DNA of 64,000 nt. Source: JAFGUB01 sp050305515. Lineage in GTDB: Bacteria; Campylobacterota; Campylobacteria; Campylobacterales; Sulfurimonadaceae. Shown here piece by piece: positions 24,863 through 32,935 of this stretch (the stretch's first letter is position 1; every line of letters begins with the position of its first letter). Location of the stretch: the NCBI GenBank assembly GCA_050305515.1, contig JBNLFL010000038.1, forward strand, positions 1 to 64,000, read 5' to 3'. Both the position numbers and the translations under genes were made by a program. A model generated the notes under the pieces. It saw only the letters and a program-made list of their open reading frames with translations. It had not been told where the DNA came from and did not search any database.

Positions 24863-25171
24863 ATGAATATTTCATCCAATATCTCTTCCATGCAGGCCAA
24901 TCAGGTCTTTATGAATAACAGTGCGCAGAATGTCGCAAACAGCAATACGGATGGATTTGTACCCAACAAGACAACGATTACAGAGGGAGCAAACGGAAGC
25001 GTCATGGCACAGACTACCAAAGCTTCCAACAATGGAAGCACCGCTTCACAAACCGACTTAAGCAGGGAGATGACGGATCAGATTACCATTGAAAATGTTC
25101 AAAAGGCAAACGTCTCAGCCATTAAAACTCAGGATGAGATGATGGGTTCCCTGCTTGATATCAGGGCTTAG
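24863..25171 (+). CDS. Short flagellar rod/hook-like protein
   Basis: The 102-residue product begins NISSNISSMQANQVFMNNSA then QNVANSNTDGFVPNKTTI, the conserved N-terminal pattern of rod and hook proteins (ANNxANxxTxGF). It ends with the paired C-terminal helix (ENVQKANVSAIKTQDEMMGS). The central domain of FlgC/FlgE/FlgG is missing, leaving just the two terminal coiled-coil segments. Proteins of this kind can be accessory axial components; the precise role is unknown. The 3' end overlaps the convergent NlpC/P60 gene by 11 bases. Confidence 0.75.
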   Translation: MNISSNISSMQANQVFMNNSAQNVANSNTDGFVPNKTTITEGANGSVMAQTTKASNNGSTASQTDLSREMTDQITIENVQKANVSAIKTQDEMMGSLLDIRA

Positions 25172-26468
25172 CCGTCACAATATTCATGCTTAGCAGCTGA
25201 GGTAAAATAGCTGCTTCGCTCTCATAACTCTCCAGTTCACTGCCAAAATCGAGAGTTGAAATAATACTTTTCCCTACGATGAAACGCCCCTCCGCTCCGT
25301 TACGAAAGGTTTTCACACCCCATGCATCATGAAAAATCATGATCTGATTCTCATAGACTCCAAGATAAAGCATAATATGTCCCCGCTTGTAGAGCAAGGT
25401 TTCGAAAGGAACGGCTTCAGCTATGATGCGCGCTGCTTTCCGCTTTGGATTCAACCCTTCCAATGAGATCACTTTTCCGATTTGGGACTGCTGATAGGAG
25501 TTGCGCGGCAGCCAGATTCCAAAAACGGAAAAATAATCACGGAGCAATGAGGAGCAGTCGCGTGTTTCGTAGAGTCCTCCCCATCCGTAAGTTTCCCCGA
25601 TGAGTCGATTACCTATTAATGCGATGCTATCAGGCTCCAGCGGCAGTGGTTCAAGGGTTCCGCTCTCCAAAGGGAGTGTAACGCGATGGTAGCTGATGCC
25701 TCCATGCGGATCGCGCCCGGCTGCCAGAAGATAATACACTTTTGAATCCATGCCGATAAGCGGCAGCATCATACCGATGCGTCCGTCAAACAGGTAGTTT
25801 CCTTCACGCTCATGCAGTGGCGTATGTTCCGTTGTGAGCATCACCTGTTTGGCATGCTCCCAAAGCGCAGCATCATGCTGTGGTATCAAAGCGATATCTC
25901 TTACATGTAACCATCCCGACGCATAAGCGGTAAATACATAAACCCAGGCTCCATCCTGACTGTAGTGCGATACATAGAGCGGTTCATTCGCGTGCACTGC
26001 GCTGTTTTGGTTGTAATCAAAGGGAAAGCCTTCTCCGGCCTCTTTGGGATCACGAAAAAGCGGTGCAATCGTCGGGAAATTTTTCAAATGGGAAAAAGCG
26101 ACACTTATGGCATATTTTTTTTCGCTGTCAAAAGCTGCAAAACCGGAATTGCTGTTTTGATGTTCGAACCACTGGGTATCCAGCGGCTGAAGATTGGCCC
26201 CGTATATGACTCCTTTGGTATAACTGCGATAGGGCCAGAGAATCTCCTCAAGCGTTTTTGGTGCATTTTCATAATGCCATGGCTCAAAAAAGCCGGACTC
26301 AACGGAACGATATTCATCCACTGATGTCTCGGTCGGCAGTGTCAGATTTTGCGTATAAGCTTCAAAGTTCTGGGGAAAGTGTTCAAGCTCCTGAAGTGAC
26401 GAAGGCTGAGGCCTCAGAGCACATCCGGAAAGGAAAAGCACCAGCAGAAAGAGAAGACGTTGTATCAC
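25161..26468 (-). CDS. NlpC/P60-family cell-wall hydrolase lipoprotein with SH3-like domains
   Basis: The 435-residue lipoprotein has the lipobox LVLFLSGC. A central SH3-like region (PLYVSHYSQDGAWVYVFTAY, then GWLHVRDIALI) precedes a papain-like NlpC/P60 domain with catalytic cysteine in ETRDCSSLLRDYF and histidine in RGHIMLYLG. The family cleaves stem peptides between D-Glu and the diamino acid. The start is GTG 26468. One TTACATGTAA at 25901-25910 encodes the Leu-His-Val of GWLHV. The gene is alone, nine bases from the S24 repressor on the same strand. Confidence 0.88.
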   Translation of the reverse strand: MIQRLLFLLVLFLSGCALRPQPSSLQELEHFPQNFEAYTQNLTLPTETSVDEYRSVESGFFEPWHYENAPKTLEEILWPYRSYTKGVIYGANLQPLDTQWFEHQNSNSGFAAFDSEKKYAISVAFSHLKNFPTIAPLFRDPKEAGEGFPFDYNQNSAVHANEPLYVSHYSQDGAWVYVFTAYASGWLHVRDIALIPQHDAALWEHAKQVMLTTEHTPLHEREGNYLFDGRIGMMLPLIGMDSKVYYLLAAGRDPHGGISYHRVTLPLESGTLEPLPLEPDSIALIGNRLIGETYGWGGLYETRDCSSLLRDYFSVFGIWLPRNSYQQSQIGKVISLEGLNPKRKAARIIAEAVPFETLLYKRGHIMLYLGVYENQIMIFHDAWGVKTFRNGAEGRFIVGKSIISTLDFGSELESYESEAAILPQLLSMNIVTAKP

Positions 26469-26476
26469 ACCTGTTC

Positions 26477-27136
26477 CTATTCGACCCCGCCAAAACGTCC
26501 AACAACCCTTCCGATAATTTCAATCTCTTCGGGATATGCCGACTGCACAGGATAATCTCTGTTATCTGAAATAATATCGATTTTACCATCAATGCGCTTT
26601 TGTATCCGTTTAATAAAGAGACCATGTTCCGTATTGATGGTAAAAACACCGCCGCGGCCAATATCGCGTCGGGAACGATTGACAAATACGATGTCGCCGT
26701 AACTGAAATGCGGCTCCATCGAATCGCCGGTCACATTGATCGCTTCAATATGACGCAACTCCTGTTCACCTCCGAGAAGTGCGACAAAACTTCCTTCAAG
26801 CATCAGCGGTTCGAAGCTCTCGTCGTCATTTTCCGCTCCGCCGCCTGCAGAGGCACTGACTTCACTGAAATAACGCACCATATAGAAACGGTTTGTCGGT
26901 TCCACAAGGCTTTCGGGAGCCTGACCGTAAAGCAGCCAGTTGATGGCGATAGAGCGTTTCGCACAGAAGTCGAGCAGTTCATTGAAAGGAATTTTGTTGC
27001 GCTTCTTCATGGTTGCAAAATTCATCTGCGAAATTCCCAGAAGGTTGGCGACATCTTTATCAAAGACTTTTTTCCCGGGGAACTCTTCGGAGATGACATC
27101 TTTGATCTCTTCGACAATTTCAAAAAACGTTTTCAT
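26477..27136 (-). CDS. CI-like repressor with S24 autopeptidase domain
   Basis: The 219-residue regulator has an N-terminal phage-CI-type helix-turn-helix (VANLLGISQMNFATMKKRNK, then INWLLYG). A hinge SASAGGGAEND contains the likely Ala-Gly cleavage site. The S24 peptidase domain has the nucleophile in VTGDSMEPHF and lysine in GLFIKRI. Self-cleavage would be stimulated by RecA filaments, as in LexA and CI. No phage genes surround it, so it may be a domesticated damage regulator; Campylobacter lacks LexA as I recall. GAGGAG precedes ATG 27136. Three TTTGCAAT-like boxes lie just upstream. Confidence 0.88.
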   Translation of the reverse strand: MKTFFEIVEEIKDVISEEFPGKKVFDKDVANLLGISQMNFATMKKRNKIPFNELLDFCAKRSIAINWLLYGQAPESLVEPTNRFYMVRYFSEVSASAGGGAENDDESFEPLMLEGSFVALLGGEQELRHIEAINVTGDSMEPHFSYGDIVFVNRSRRDIGRGGVFTINTEHGLFIKRIQKRIDGKIDIISDNRDYPVQSAYPEEIEIIGRVVGRFGGVE

Positions 27137-27172
27137 GACATTTTCTCCTCTTTTTGAAAACCATCATAGTTA

Positions 27173-27233
27173 ATTGCAAAATATATTTCAAATTATATGT
27201 CAATTTGCAATATTTTTAGATGAAATTTGCAAA
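27173..27233. promoter_or_regulatory. Three TTTGCAAT-like operator boxes before the S24 repressor
   Basis: ATTGCAAA (27173-27180, inverse of TTTGCAAT), TTTGCAAT (27204-27211) and TTTGCAAA (27226-27233) lie in the AT-rich region between the repressor and a tiny rightward frame, with centres about 31 and 22 bp apart. Clustered boxes of this sort are typical of CI-like autoregulated operators. Confidence 0.45.
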
Positions 27234-27274
27234 AAAGTTTACGATACACCAATCAATGATTCAAAGGATGGGTT

Positions 27275-27358
27275 ATGGCAAAGGTTATTAAACAGGCAGA
27301 ATCACTCTTTGAGCGTTTTGAAACAGCGCTTGAGTTGTGGGCAGACAGACTTTTTTAA
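27275..27358 (+). CDS. Possible 27-residue peptide divergent from the repressor
   Basis: ATG 27275 follows AAAGGA with good spacing. The product is one amphipathic helix (VIKQAESLFERFETALELWA) ending DRLF. It is transcribed away from the S24 repressor across the operator boxes, so it would be a natural repressor target. It is too short for family assignment and may be non-coding. Confidence 0.35.
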   Translation: MAKVIKQAESLFERFETALELWADRLF

Positions 27359-27384
27359 GTTCTCGTTACAGTTACTTGGCAGAT

Positions 27385-27519
27385 TTAAGCATCATCGTGA
27401 CGCTGCTTGTCTTCATCAGATTCACGTTCATGAAGTTTTGAAAGATGATAGCCGCGGAAAATATAGACCAGCAGCATGACGAAAAGTATGACTATAATGG
27501 TATCGACAATCGGATTCAC
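27385..27519 (-). CDS. 44-residue single-pass membrane protein coupled to trmL
   Basis: GTG 27519 overlaps the trmL stop (GTGA) and follows GGGAG. The product has one helix (TIIVILFVMLLVYIF) and a charged, acidic-basic tail (RGYHLSKLHERESDEDKQ). It has no recognised family. Overlap and ribosome site make it likely real. Confidence 0.6.
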   Translation of the reverse strand: MNPIVDTIIVILFVMLLVYIFRGYHLSKLHERESDEDKQRHDDA

Positions 27520-27986
27520 ATAAGCTCCCTGTAGGATTCGAAATTTTGACGGATGGCATCATAGAGTACAATGCCGGTACTGACTGCAAGATTGAGGCTT
27601 CGGCCTTCACGGCTCATTGGTATGGTCATGCACTGTGTTTTGTAGCGTTCAAGAAGTGCTTCCGGAATCCCTGCCGTTTCACTGCCGAAAAAGAGGTAAT
27701 CACCCGATTCAAAACGCATATCAAAATAGGGACGTTTGGTTTTTGTCGTGGCGAAAAAGAAGCGCGATGCATTGGTATGCGTGGCAAAAAACTGCTCAAT
27801 ATCTTCATAAACATGCAGATCCAGCTTATGCCAGTAATCCAGTCCCGCCCTGCGTACAGCTTTTTCCGATATATCAAACCCCAGCGGTTTGATCAGGTGA
27901 AGCGTGGAGCCGGTATTAACGCAAAGACGACCGATACTCCCCGTATTATTGGGGATCTGCGGATGTACCAGCACAATGTTGAACAC
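27516..27986 (-). CDS. trmL: tRNA (cytidine(34)-2'-O)-methyltransferase
   Basis: The 156-residue SPOUT methyltransferase has the trefoil-knot motifs VLVHPQIPNNTGSIGRLC, YLFFGSETAGIPE and MTIPMSREGRSLNLAVSTGI. It methylates the wobble ribose of tRNA-Leu. The length fits TrmL rather than larger TrmH enzymes. It abuts purU, its ATG overlapping the purU stop by one base at 27986. Confidence 0.92.
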   Translation of the reverse strand: MFNIVLVHPQIPNNTGSIGRLCVNTGSTLHLIKPLGFDISEKAVRRAGLDYWHKLDLHVYEDIEQFFATHTNASRFFFATTKTKRPYFDMRFESGDYLFFGSETAGIPEALLERYKTQCMTIPMSREGRSLNLAVSTGIVLYDAIRQNFESYRELM

Positions 27987-28834
27987 TAGAAAATAACCGT
28001 TTTGTTGGCATAGACGAAGATGCGGTCTTCCAGTGCAAGTTTCAGGGCACGGGAGAGTACAATTTTTTCAACATCCCTTCCGGAACGCTGCATGTCTTTC
28101 CAGCTGTAGGCATGATCGACAGGAATAATCTCCTGCGCGATAATCGGGCCTTCGTCAAGATTGTTATTAACGAAATGGGCAGTCGCACCAATAATTTTGA
28201 CCCCCCGTTCGTATGCCTGCTTGTAAGGGTTGGCACCAATGAATGCCGGTAAAAATGAATGGTGAATGTTGATGATTTTATCTTCATGGCAGGCCACAAA
28301 ATCAGGTGTCAGAATGCGCATGTATTTAGCCAATACAATGTAGTCGATATCGCCTAGACCTGCAAGCGCCTTGAGTATCTCCTGCTCGTGTTCGGGGCGT
28401 CCCAGCCCCTCATGGGAAACAGTAATAAAGGGAATGTCGAATTTTCTGACCAGTGGTTCAAGCAGATCATAATTGGAAATGACTGCGAGGATGTTGGCAT
28501 CAAGCTCACCATCTTCATAACGGATGAGAATGTCACCAAGGGCGTGACTCTCTTTTGTCGCCATAATGACAATATTCTTTTTGGCCGGCGCAATAACCTG
28601 AATGGTGGCATCGGCAGGAAGCACATTCTCAAGCTCTTCGTACAATTTCAGTGCATCGATCTCGCCGATGACCTCACTGCGCATGAAAAAACGGTTATTT
28701 TCGCGGTCTACAAACTCATTATTGGAAAGGATATTAAGATCATAATTGAAAAAGACGTTCGAGACTTTATACACGAGCCCTTTGGCATCTTTGCAGTCAA
28801 TTAAAATACGGTATTGGTTGGTCATTGGTATCAT
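27986..28834 (-). CDS. purU: Formyltetrahydrofolate deformylase
   Basis: The 282-residue enzyme hydrolyses 10-formyl-THF to formate and THF. An N-terminal ACT domain (YRILIDCKDAKGLVYKVSNV) precedes a formyltransferase domain: VIMATKESHALGDILIRY, NIHHSFLPAFIGANPYKQAY and KIIGATAHFVNNNLDEGPII, with the catalytic Asn-His-Asp arrangement. The start may be ATG 28834, which overlaps the previous stop, or ATG 28825. Its neighbour is a CiaD-like gene, as I recall in Campylobacter. Confidence 0.93.
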   Translation of the reverse strand: MIPMTNQYRILIDCKDAKGLVYKVSNVFFNYDLNILSNNEFVDRENNRFFMRSEVIGEIDALKLYEELENVLPADATIQVIAPAKKNIVIMATKESHALGDILIRYEDGELDANILAVISNYDLLEPLVRKFDIPFITVSHEGLGRPEHEQEILKALAGLGDIDYIVLAKYMRILTPDFVACHEDKIINIHHSFLPAFIGANPYKQAYERGVKIIGATAHFVNNNLDEGPIIAQEIIPVDHAYSWKDMQRSGRDVEKIVLSRALKLALEDRIFVYANKTVIF

Positions 28835-29172
28835 TTCTTCATTTTATCCAGTCGGCTGTCAATACTTGAAAGCAGGTATTCCAGAAAATTCAGGGTCAAA
28901 TCGACTTTGGCTTCGATCTGTTTGTTGTTGGGAGATTGAAAGCCTTCAAAAAGCACGAGCAGGCGCTCCCTGATATTTTCAAGAAAGCGCACTTCATCAC
29001 CTTCTGAAGCCATAGCGGTTTCAATAGTATCGACCGGTCGGCTTTGAGCCATGTCTGCATGCCCTTTGGGAGTCGGGGATTTTATTTCGGAATCCTGTTC
29101 ATCCGATGCGGCATCCATCTCCGCAAGTGTCGATAGAATTACATCTTTTAGTTCCATAATTTCAACAGCCAT
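28831..29172 (-). CDS. CiaD-like protein
   Basis: The 113-residue soluble protein has a variable, low-complexity middle and a conserved helical end (FLENIRERLLVLFEGFQSPN, then DLTLNFLEYLLSSIDSRL). The C-terminal pattern and location beside purU match CiaD-like proteins of Campylobacterota; in C. jejuni CiaD is a secreted invasion effector, but free-living relatives carry it too, so an ancestral housekeeping role is likely. It overlaps the TPR gene upstream and purU downstream. Confidence 0.7.
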   Translation of the reverse strand: MAVEIMELKDVILSTLAEMDAASDEQDSEIKSPTPKGHADMAQSRPVDTIETAMASEGDEVRFLENIRERLLVLFEGFQSPNNKQIEAKVDLTLNFLEYLLSSIDSRLDKMKK

Positions 29173-29396
29173 CTTTCAAATTCAATATACTCGACATCAT
29201 CATCCATACGGATGAAAAACTCTTTCATCTCTTTGTTGACACCAAGAAATTTGCGTCGCATGCCGCTCAGGCGGCGAATGGCAATTTTGGCGTCACTGTT
29301 GGAGGGATCCCGGCTGAGAACCTCCTTGTAGATTTCAAGGGCTTCTTCTTTCAGCCCCTGAAGCTCATAGATATTTGCAAGTGTCAGCGTTTGCAT
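29148..29396 (-). CDS. Small TPR-repeat protein
   Basis: The 82-residue protein contains about one and a half tetratricopeptide units (LANIYELQGLKEEALEIYKE, then LSRDPSNSDAKIAIRRL) and an acidic, aromatic C-terminus (EYIEFERWLLKLWN). It probably acts as a docking protein. It overlaps leuB by 13 bases and the CiaD-like gene by 25, all in one transcription unit. Confidence 0.75.
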   Translation of the reverse strand: MQTLTLANIYELQGLKEEALEIYKEVLSRDPSNSDAKIAIRRLSGMRRKFLGVNKEMKEFFIRMDDDVEYIEFERWLLKLWN

Positions 29397-30460
29397 TTGG
29401 CCGCATAGTTGGCAATAATGGAACCCATTTCACTTGTCGAACAGATCTCTTTGGCATCAAAATCAGCCAGATCTTTGGTGCGGTATCCTTCGGAGAGCGC
29501 TTTTTTAATCGCAGTATCAATACGATCGGCTGCTTTCACCTCGCCCAGGGCATAACGCAGCATCATCGACGCACTTGAGATGGTGGCGATGGGATTCGCA
29601 ATCCCCTGCCCTGCGATGTCCGGTGCGGAGCCGTGGATCGGTTCGTAAACACCGATTTTATTGCCCACGGAAGCTGAAGGAAGCAATCCGATGGAGCCTG
29701 AGAGCATACTGGCTTCATCGCTGAGGATGTCACCAAAGATGTTACCGGTCAAAATGACATCAAACTGGCGCGGATCGCGGATGAGCTGCATGGCCGCATT
29801 GTCAACGTACATATGCGAAAGGGCAACTTCCGGATATTCTTTGGCGACCTCTTCGACCACTTCACGCCAGAGCTGACTGACATCAAGGACATTGGCTTTA
29901 TCGACGGAACAGACACGCTTGTCACGCTCCATGGCAATCTTGAATGCGACATGGGCAATGCGTTCGATTTCGGGACGGGTATAGACCATTGTATTGTAGG
30001 CTTTGTCGCCTTCGCGCCCTTTGGGCTCACCGAAATAGATTCCGCCGATCAGCTCGCGTACTACCATCAGGTCAACCCCTTTAACAACGGACGGTTTGAG
30101 CGAGCTGGCATTGACAAGTTCGTCATAGACGACGGCAGGACGAAGGTTCGCAAATACGCCAAGGGCTTTCCGGAAACGAAGCAGTCCGCTTTCAGGACGT
30201 TTTTCACGTGGAAGCGTGTCCCACTGCTGCCCGCCTATGGCACCAAAAAGAACCGCATCACTGCGGAATGCACCATCTATCGTCTCCTGTGGCAGGGGGT
30301 CGCCGGTAATGTCATAGGCACATCCGCCCATAAGAAGCTCTTCATAGCTGAAGTCGAAATTTTCATCTGCCGCGACAGCGTCGAGAACTTTGACGGCTTC
30401 ATCAACAATTTCAGGCCCGATTCCATCACCTTTGATCAGAGCGATACTGTACTTTTTCAT
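29384..30460 (-). CDS. leuB: 3-isopropylmalate dehydrogenase
   Basis: The 358-residue NAD-dependent decarboxylating dehydrogenase of leucine synthesis shows ALIKGDGIGPEIVDEAVKVL, RELIGGIYFGEPKG, the metal-site segment MYVDNAAMQLI, and GSAPDIAGQGIANPIA at the NAD site. It overlaps leuD by four bases. leuA and leuC are not in the window. Confidence 0.96.
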   Translation of the reverse strand: MKKYSIALIKGDGIGPEIVDEAVKVLDAVAADENFDFSYEELLMGGCAYDITGDPLPQETIDGAFRSDAVLFGAIGGQQWDTLPREKRPESGLLRFRKALGVFANLRPAVVYDELVNASSLKPSVVKGVDLMVVRELIGGIYFGEPKGREGDKAYNTMVYTRPEIERIAHVAFKIAMERDKRVCSVDKANVLDVSQLWREVVEEVAKEYPEVALSHMYVDNAAMQLIRDPRQFDVILTGNIFGDILSDEASMLSGSIGLLPSASVGNKIGVYEPIHGSAPDIAGQGIANPIATISSASMMLRYALGEVKAADRIDTAIKKALSEGYRTKDLADFDAKEICSTSEMGSIIANYAAKCKR

Positions 30461-30963
30461 GCGTTTCCTTGTGCGGCAATTTCATCTTTGGCGTAGTTCA
30501 TAAGGCCACCGGCAGCGAGCAGTTCCTGCATAAATTCGGGTATCGGAGTAAACTGATAGCTTTTCCCCGTACTCAGATTTTCGATCGTTCCGGCTTCCAT
30601 ATTGATGGCGACGCGTTCCCCTTCTTTGATCTCAAGACTCTGGGGAAGTTCAAAAATCGGCAGACCCATATTAAAAGCGTTTCTGTAAAAAATACGTGCA
30701 AAAGTGGGGGCGATTACAGCGGCAACGCCTGCAGCCTTGAGTGCGATAGGGGCATGTTCGCGTGAAGATCCGCAGCCGAAGTTTTCATCAGCCACGATGA
30801 TATCACCCGGTTGCATTTTTGAGACGAAAGTCGGATCGGCATCTTCCATCACATGCTTGGCAAGCTCTTTGGGATCCGATGTATTGAGATATCTGGCGGC
30901 AATGATAAGATCGGTATCGATATCTTTGCCGAAATTCCAGACGTTTCCTTCAATTTTCTGCAT
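30457..30963 (-). CDS. leuD: 3-isopropylmalate dehydratase small subunit
   Basis: The 168-residue aconitase-type swivel domain has DTDLIIAARYLNT, DENFGCGSSREHAP and APTFARIFYRNAFNMGLPI. It pairs with LeuC, encoded elsewhere, to isomerise isopropylmalate. A CCCGG/CCGGG hairpin at about 30979-30995 lies just upstream in the leader. Confidence 0.94.
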   Translation of the reverse strand: MQKIEGNVWNFGKDIDTDLIIAARYLNTSDPKELAKHVMEDADPTFVSKMQPGDIIVADENFGCGSSREHAPIALKAAGVAAVIAPTFARIFYRNAFNMGLPIFELPQSLEIKEGERVAINMEAGTIENLSTGKSYQFTPIPEFMQELLAAGGLMNYAKDEIAAQGNA

Positions 30964-31055
30964 ATAAACAATCCTGAAACCCGGATCGCTCCGGGATGAA
31001 TTTTCGTGATTATATCCAATCCATGATGGCAGGTGGCTAAAAGGAGAATGGGAAG

Positions 31056-31081
31056 ACGTTGATATTATGAAGTATCAACGT
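31056..31081 (-). terminator. Probable terminator after flgG
   Basis: On the minus strand ACGTTGATA and TATCAACGT form a perfect nine-base stem with an eight-base loop, 14 bp past the flgG stop, followed by a pyrimidine-rich stretch. The stem is AT-rich and the T-run poor, so it is a moderate terminator. Confidence 0.5.
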
Positions 31082-31094
31082 TGCTTATCGAATC

Positions 31095-31883
31095 TTATCG
31101 TTTGAGTCCATTGGTAGTCTGAAGCATTTCATCACTCGTCGTAATGACCTTGGAGTTGGCGTCATAAGCGCGTTGTCCCGTGATAAGATCGGTCAGTTCA
31201 ACGACCAGCTGAACGTTACTGAGTTCAACGAATCCCTGACGCAGTACACCAAGGCCATCAACGCCGGGAGTCCCGTCCACAGGCTGTCCTGAGCTGTCTG
31301 TTTCAATGAAGAGGTTATCTCCCATGGCATGCAAACCGGATGGATTGATAAAGTTTGTTGTCAGGATCTGACCGATTTGTGTCGCCTGAGCCTGACCCGG
31401 CTGCGTGACCGTCACAATACCGTCGGTACCGATACTGATATTGGTCGCATCTTCAGGAATGACGATTTCGGGAATTAGCTTATAGCCGTCGGAATTGACC
31501 ATCGTGCCGTTTTCATCACGTTTGAAAGCACCGTTGCGCGAGTAGACTTCAGTACCGTCGGGAAGTTCCATTTTGAAAAATCCGCGACCGGTAATGGCGA
31601 TGTCAAGGTCATTGTCGGTCTGCTTGAGACTGCCTTCGGAAAAGATCTTGTTAATCGCCGTAGAGCGCACACCCAATCCGACTTCAATACCAGTAGGCGA
31701 TTTCGTCGTATCACTGGTGGAAGTACCGGCATACTCCATCACCCGATACATCAGATCGGCAAATTCAGCACGCGATTTTTTGAACCCTATGGTATTGACG
31801 TTGGCAATATTGTTCGCCGTCGTATCGATCTGGGTCTGCATTCCGAGCATCCCGGTAGAACTGGTGTAGAGTGACTGCATCAT
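31095..31883 (-). CDS. flgG: Flagellar distal rod protein FlgG
   Basis: The 262-residue axial protein has the N-terminal MQSLYTSSTGMLGMQTQIDT and ANNIANVNTIGFKKSRAEF, the core GRGFFKMELPDGTEVYSRNGAF and the C-terminal VQLVVELTDLITGQRAYDAN region: the full FlgG pattern. It polymerises as the distal rod in the periplasm. It follows a paralogous rod gene by three bases. Confidence 0.95.
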   Translation of the reverse strand: MMQSLYTSSTGMLGMQTQIDTTANNIANVNTIGFKKSRAEFADLMYRVMEYAGTSTSDTTKSPTGIEVGLGVRSTAINKIFSEGSLKQTDNDLDIAITGRGFFKMELPDGTEVYSRNGAFKRDENGTMVNSDGYKLIPEIVIPEDATNISIGTDGIVTVTQPGQAQATQIGQILTTNFINPSGLHAMGDNLFIETDSSGQPVDGTPGVDGLGVLRQGFVELSNVQLVVELTDLITGQRAYDANSKVITTSDEMLQTTNGLKR

Positions 31884-31886
31884 GGA

Positions 31887-32708
31887 TTATCCTTTACTCG
31901 CTATTTTTTGGATGGCATCACTGTTCATGTCGTTCATCTGCGCATCCATCGCTTTTTGGTACATACCGACAAGGCGGTTGGCTTCAATCATGGCCACCAT
32001 TTCATTGATGGGATTGACATTGCTCTTTTCAACAAAGCCCTGCAAAACGACACCGCTGGTCTCGTTTACATGTAACGACTCCATCGAATCGGGACGATAA
32101 AGGTTTGCACCCTCTTTTTGCAGTTTCTGTGCATCTTCCGGAATCACGACCATCAGTTTGGCACTTTGTACCAACTGTGCCGATCCCGGAATGCTGATGT
32201 AAAACTGCCCGTTTTTATCCGCTTCCACGACAGCATCTTCGTTATTGAATGAAATGGTGTTCTGTGACTGAAAGTAGTCACTGGAAAGGACTTCATACCC
32301 CTCTTTTGTCACCAGAGTCCCTTCATCATTCAATGTGAAGGAGCCATCTTTCGTCAATTTGACGCCATCAGGTGTTTTCACGGCAAAAAAAGCATTGGCA
32401 TCGGATAGCGCAAAGTCGAAGGTGTTATCGGTTTTGGCAAGATTACCAAGGGAAAAGTCTGTGTAGCGATCCGTTATCTGCGGAACACGGTTCATGGAAC
32501 GGTTATAAAACTGTGCGCCTTCAATGGTCTGGTTATCAAGCGGCAATTCATCGCGCTTTTGCTTGTACAGACGCAAAAAATCGCCGACAATCACATTTTC
32601 TTTTTTGTAACCGCTTGTATTGGTGTTGGCAAGATTGTTTGCAATGGCATCGAGACGGTTAAACTGTGTTACCATCCCTCCGGCTGCCGAGTAATATCCA
32701 CTTTGCAT
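31887..32708 (-). CDS. Flagellar rod protein, FlgG/FlgF paralogue
   Basis: The 273-residue protein has QSGYYSAAGGMVTQFNRLDA and ANNLANTNTSGYKKENV, then an FlgG-like central domain (FFAVKTPDGVKLTKDGSF) and a C-terminal EMVAMIEANRLVGMYQKAM helix. It corresponds to the second FlgG gene (FlgG2/FlgF) found next to flgG in Campylobacter. ATG 32708 is chosen for AAGGAAGG just upstream. A sigma-54-type promoter lies 40-55 bp further up. TTACATGTAA at 32066-32075 is inside the gene. Confidence 0.88.
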   Translation of the reverse strand: MQSGYYSAAGGMVTQFNRLDAIANNLANTNTSGYKKENVIVGDFLRLYKQKRDELPLDNQTIEGAQFYNRSMNRVPQITDRYTDFSLGNLAKTDNTFDFALSDANAFFAVKTPDGVKLTKDGSFTLNDEGTLVTKEGYEVLSSDYFQSQNTISFNNEDAVVEADKNGQFYISIPGSAQLVQSAKLMVVIPEDAQKLQKEGANLYRPDSMESLHVNETSGVVLQGFVEKSNVNPINEMVAMIEANRLVGMYQKAMDAQMNDMNSDAIQKIASKG

Positions 32709-32747
32709 AAGCCTTCCTTGTCCGGATCGTAGTATTTGCGTCACTTC

Positions 32748-32763
32748 AGCAATCGGCGTTCCA
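32748..32763 (-). promoter_or_regulatory. Sigma-54 promoter of the rod-gene pair
   Basis: On the minus strand TGGAACGCCGATTGCT matches the consensus TGGCACGNNNNTTGCT with one mismatch, keeping GG (-24) and GC (-12). It lies 40 bp upstream of ATG 32708. Rod genes are sigma-54 (RpoN/FlgSR) controlled in Campylobacterota. Confidence 0.8.
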
Positions 32764-32867
32764 CTTTTTCTCAGCTTGATACTGCGAATTTAATACAGTG
32801 GAGTGTTACACCATGGAAGCCGGTAGGAGAGAATGATATATAAAGGTTATATTTATAAAATTTTGGG

Positions 32868-32873
32868 TATAAT
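32868..32873 (+). promoter_or_regulatory. rpoD -10 box (TATAAT)
   Basis: TTTTGGGTATAAT with a periodic AT-rich upstream (TATATAAAGG, TTATAAAA) fits the Campylobacterota sigma-70 promoter style. It lies 63 bp upstream of the rpoD ATG. Confidence 0.6.
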
Positions 32874-32935
32874 CCACCTCTTAATCTATACCACAGTAGA
32901 AACCCATCCCCTATGAAGCGGAGCACTTCTTTCGT

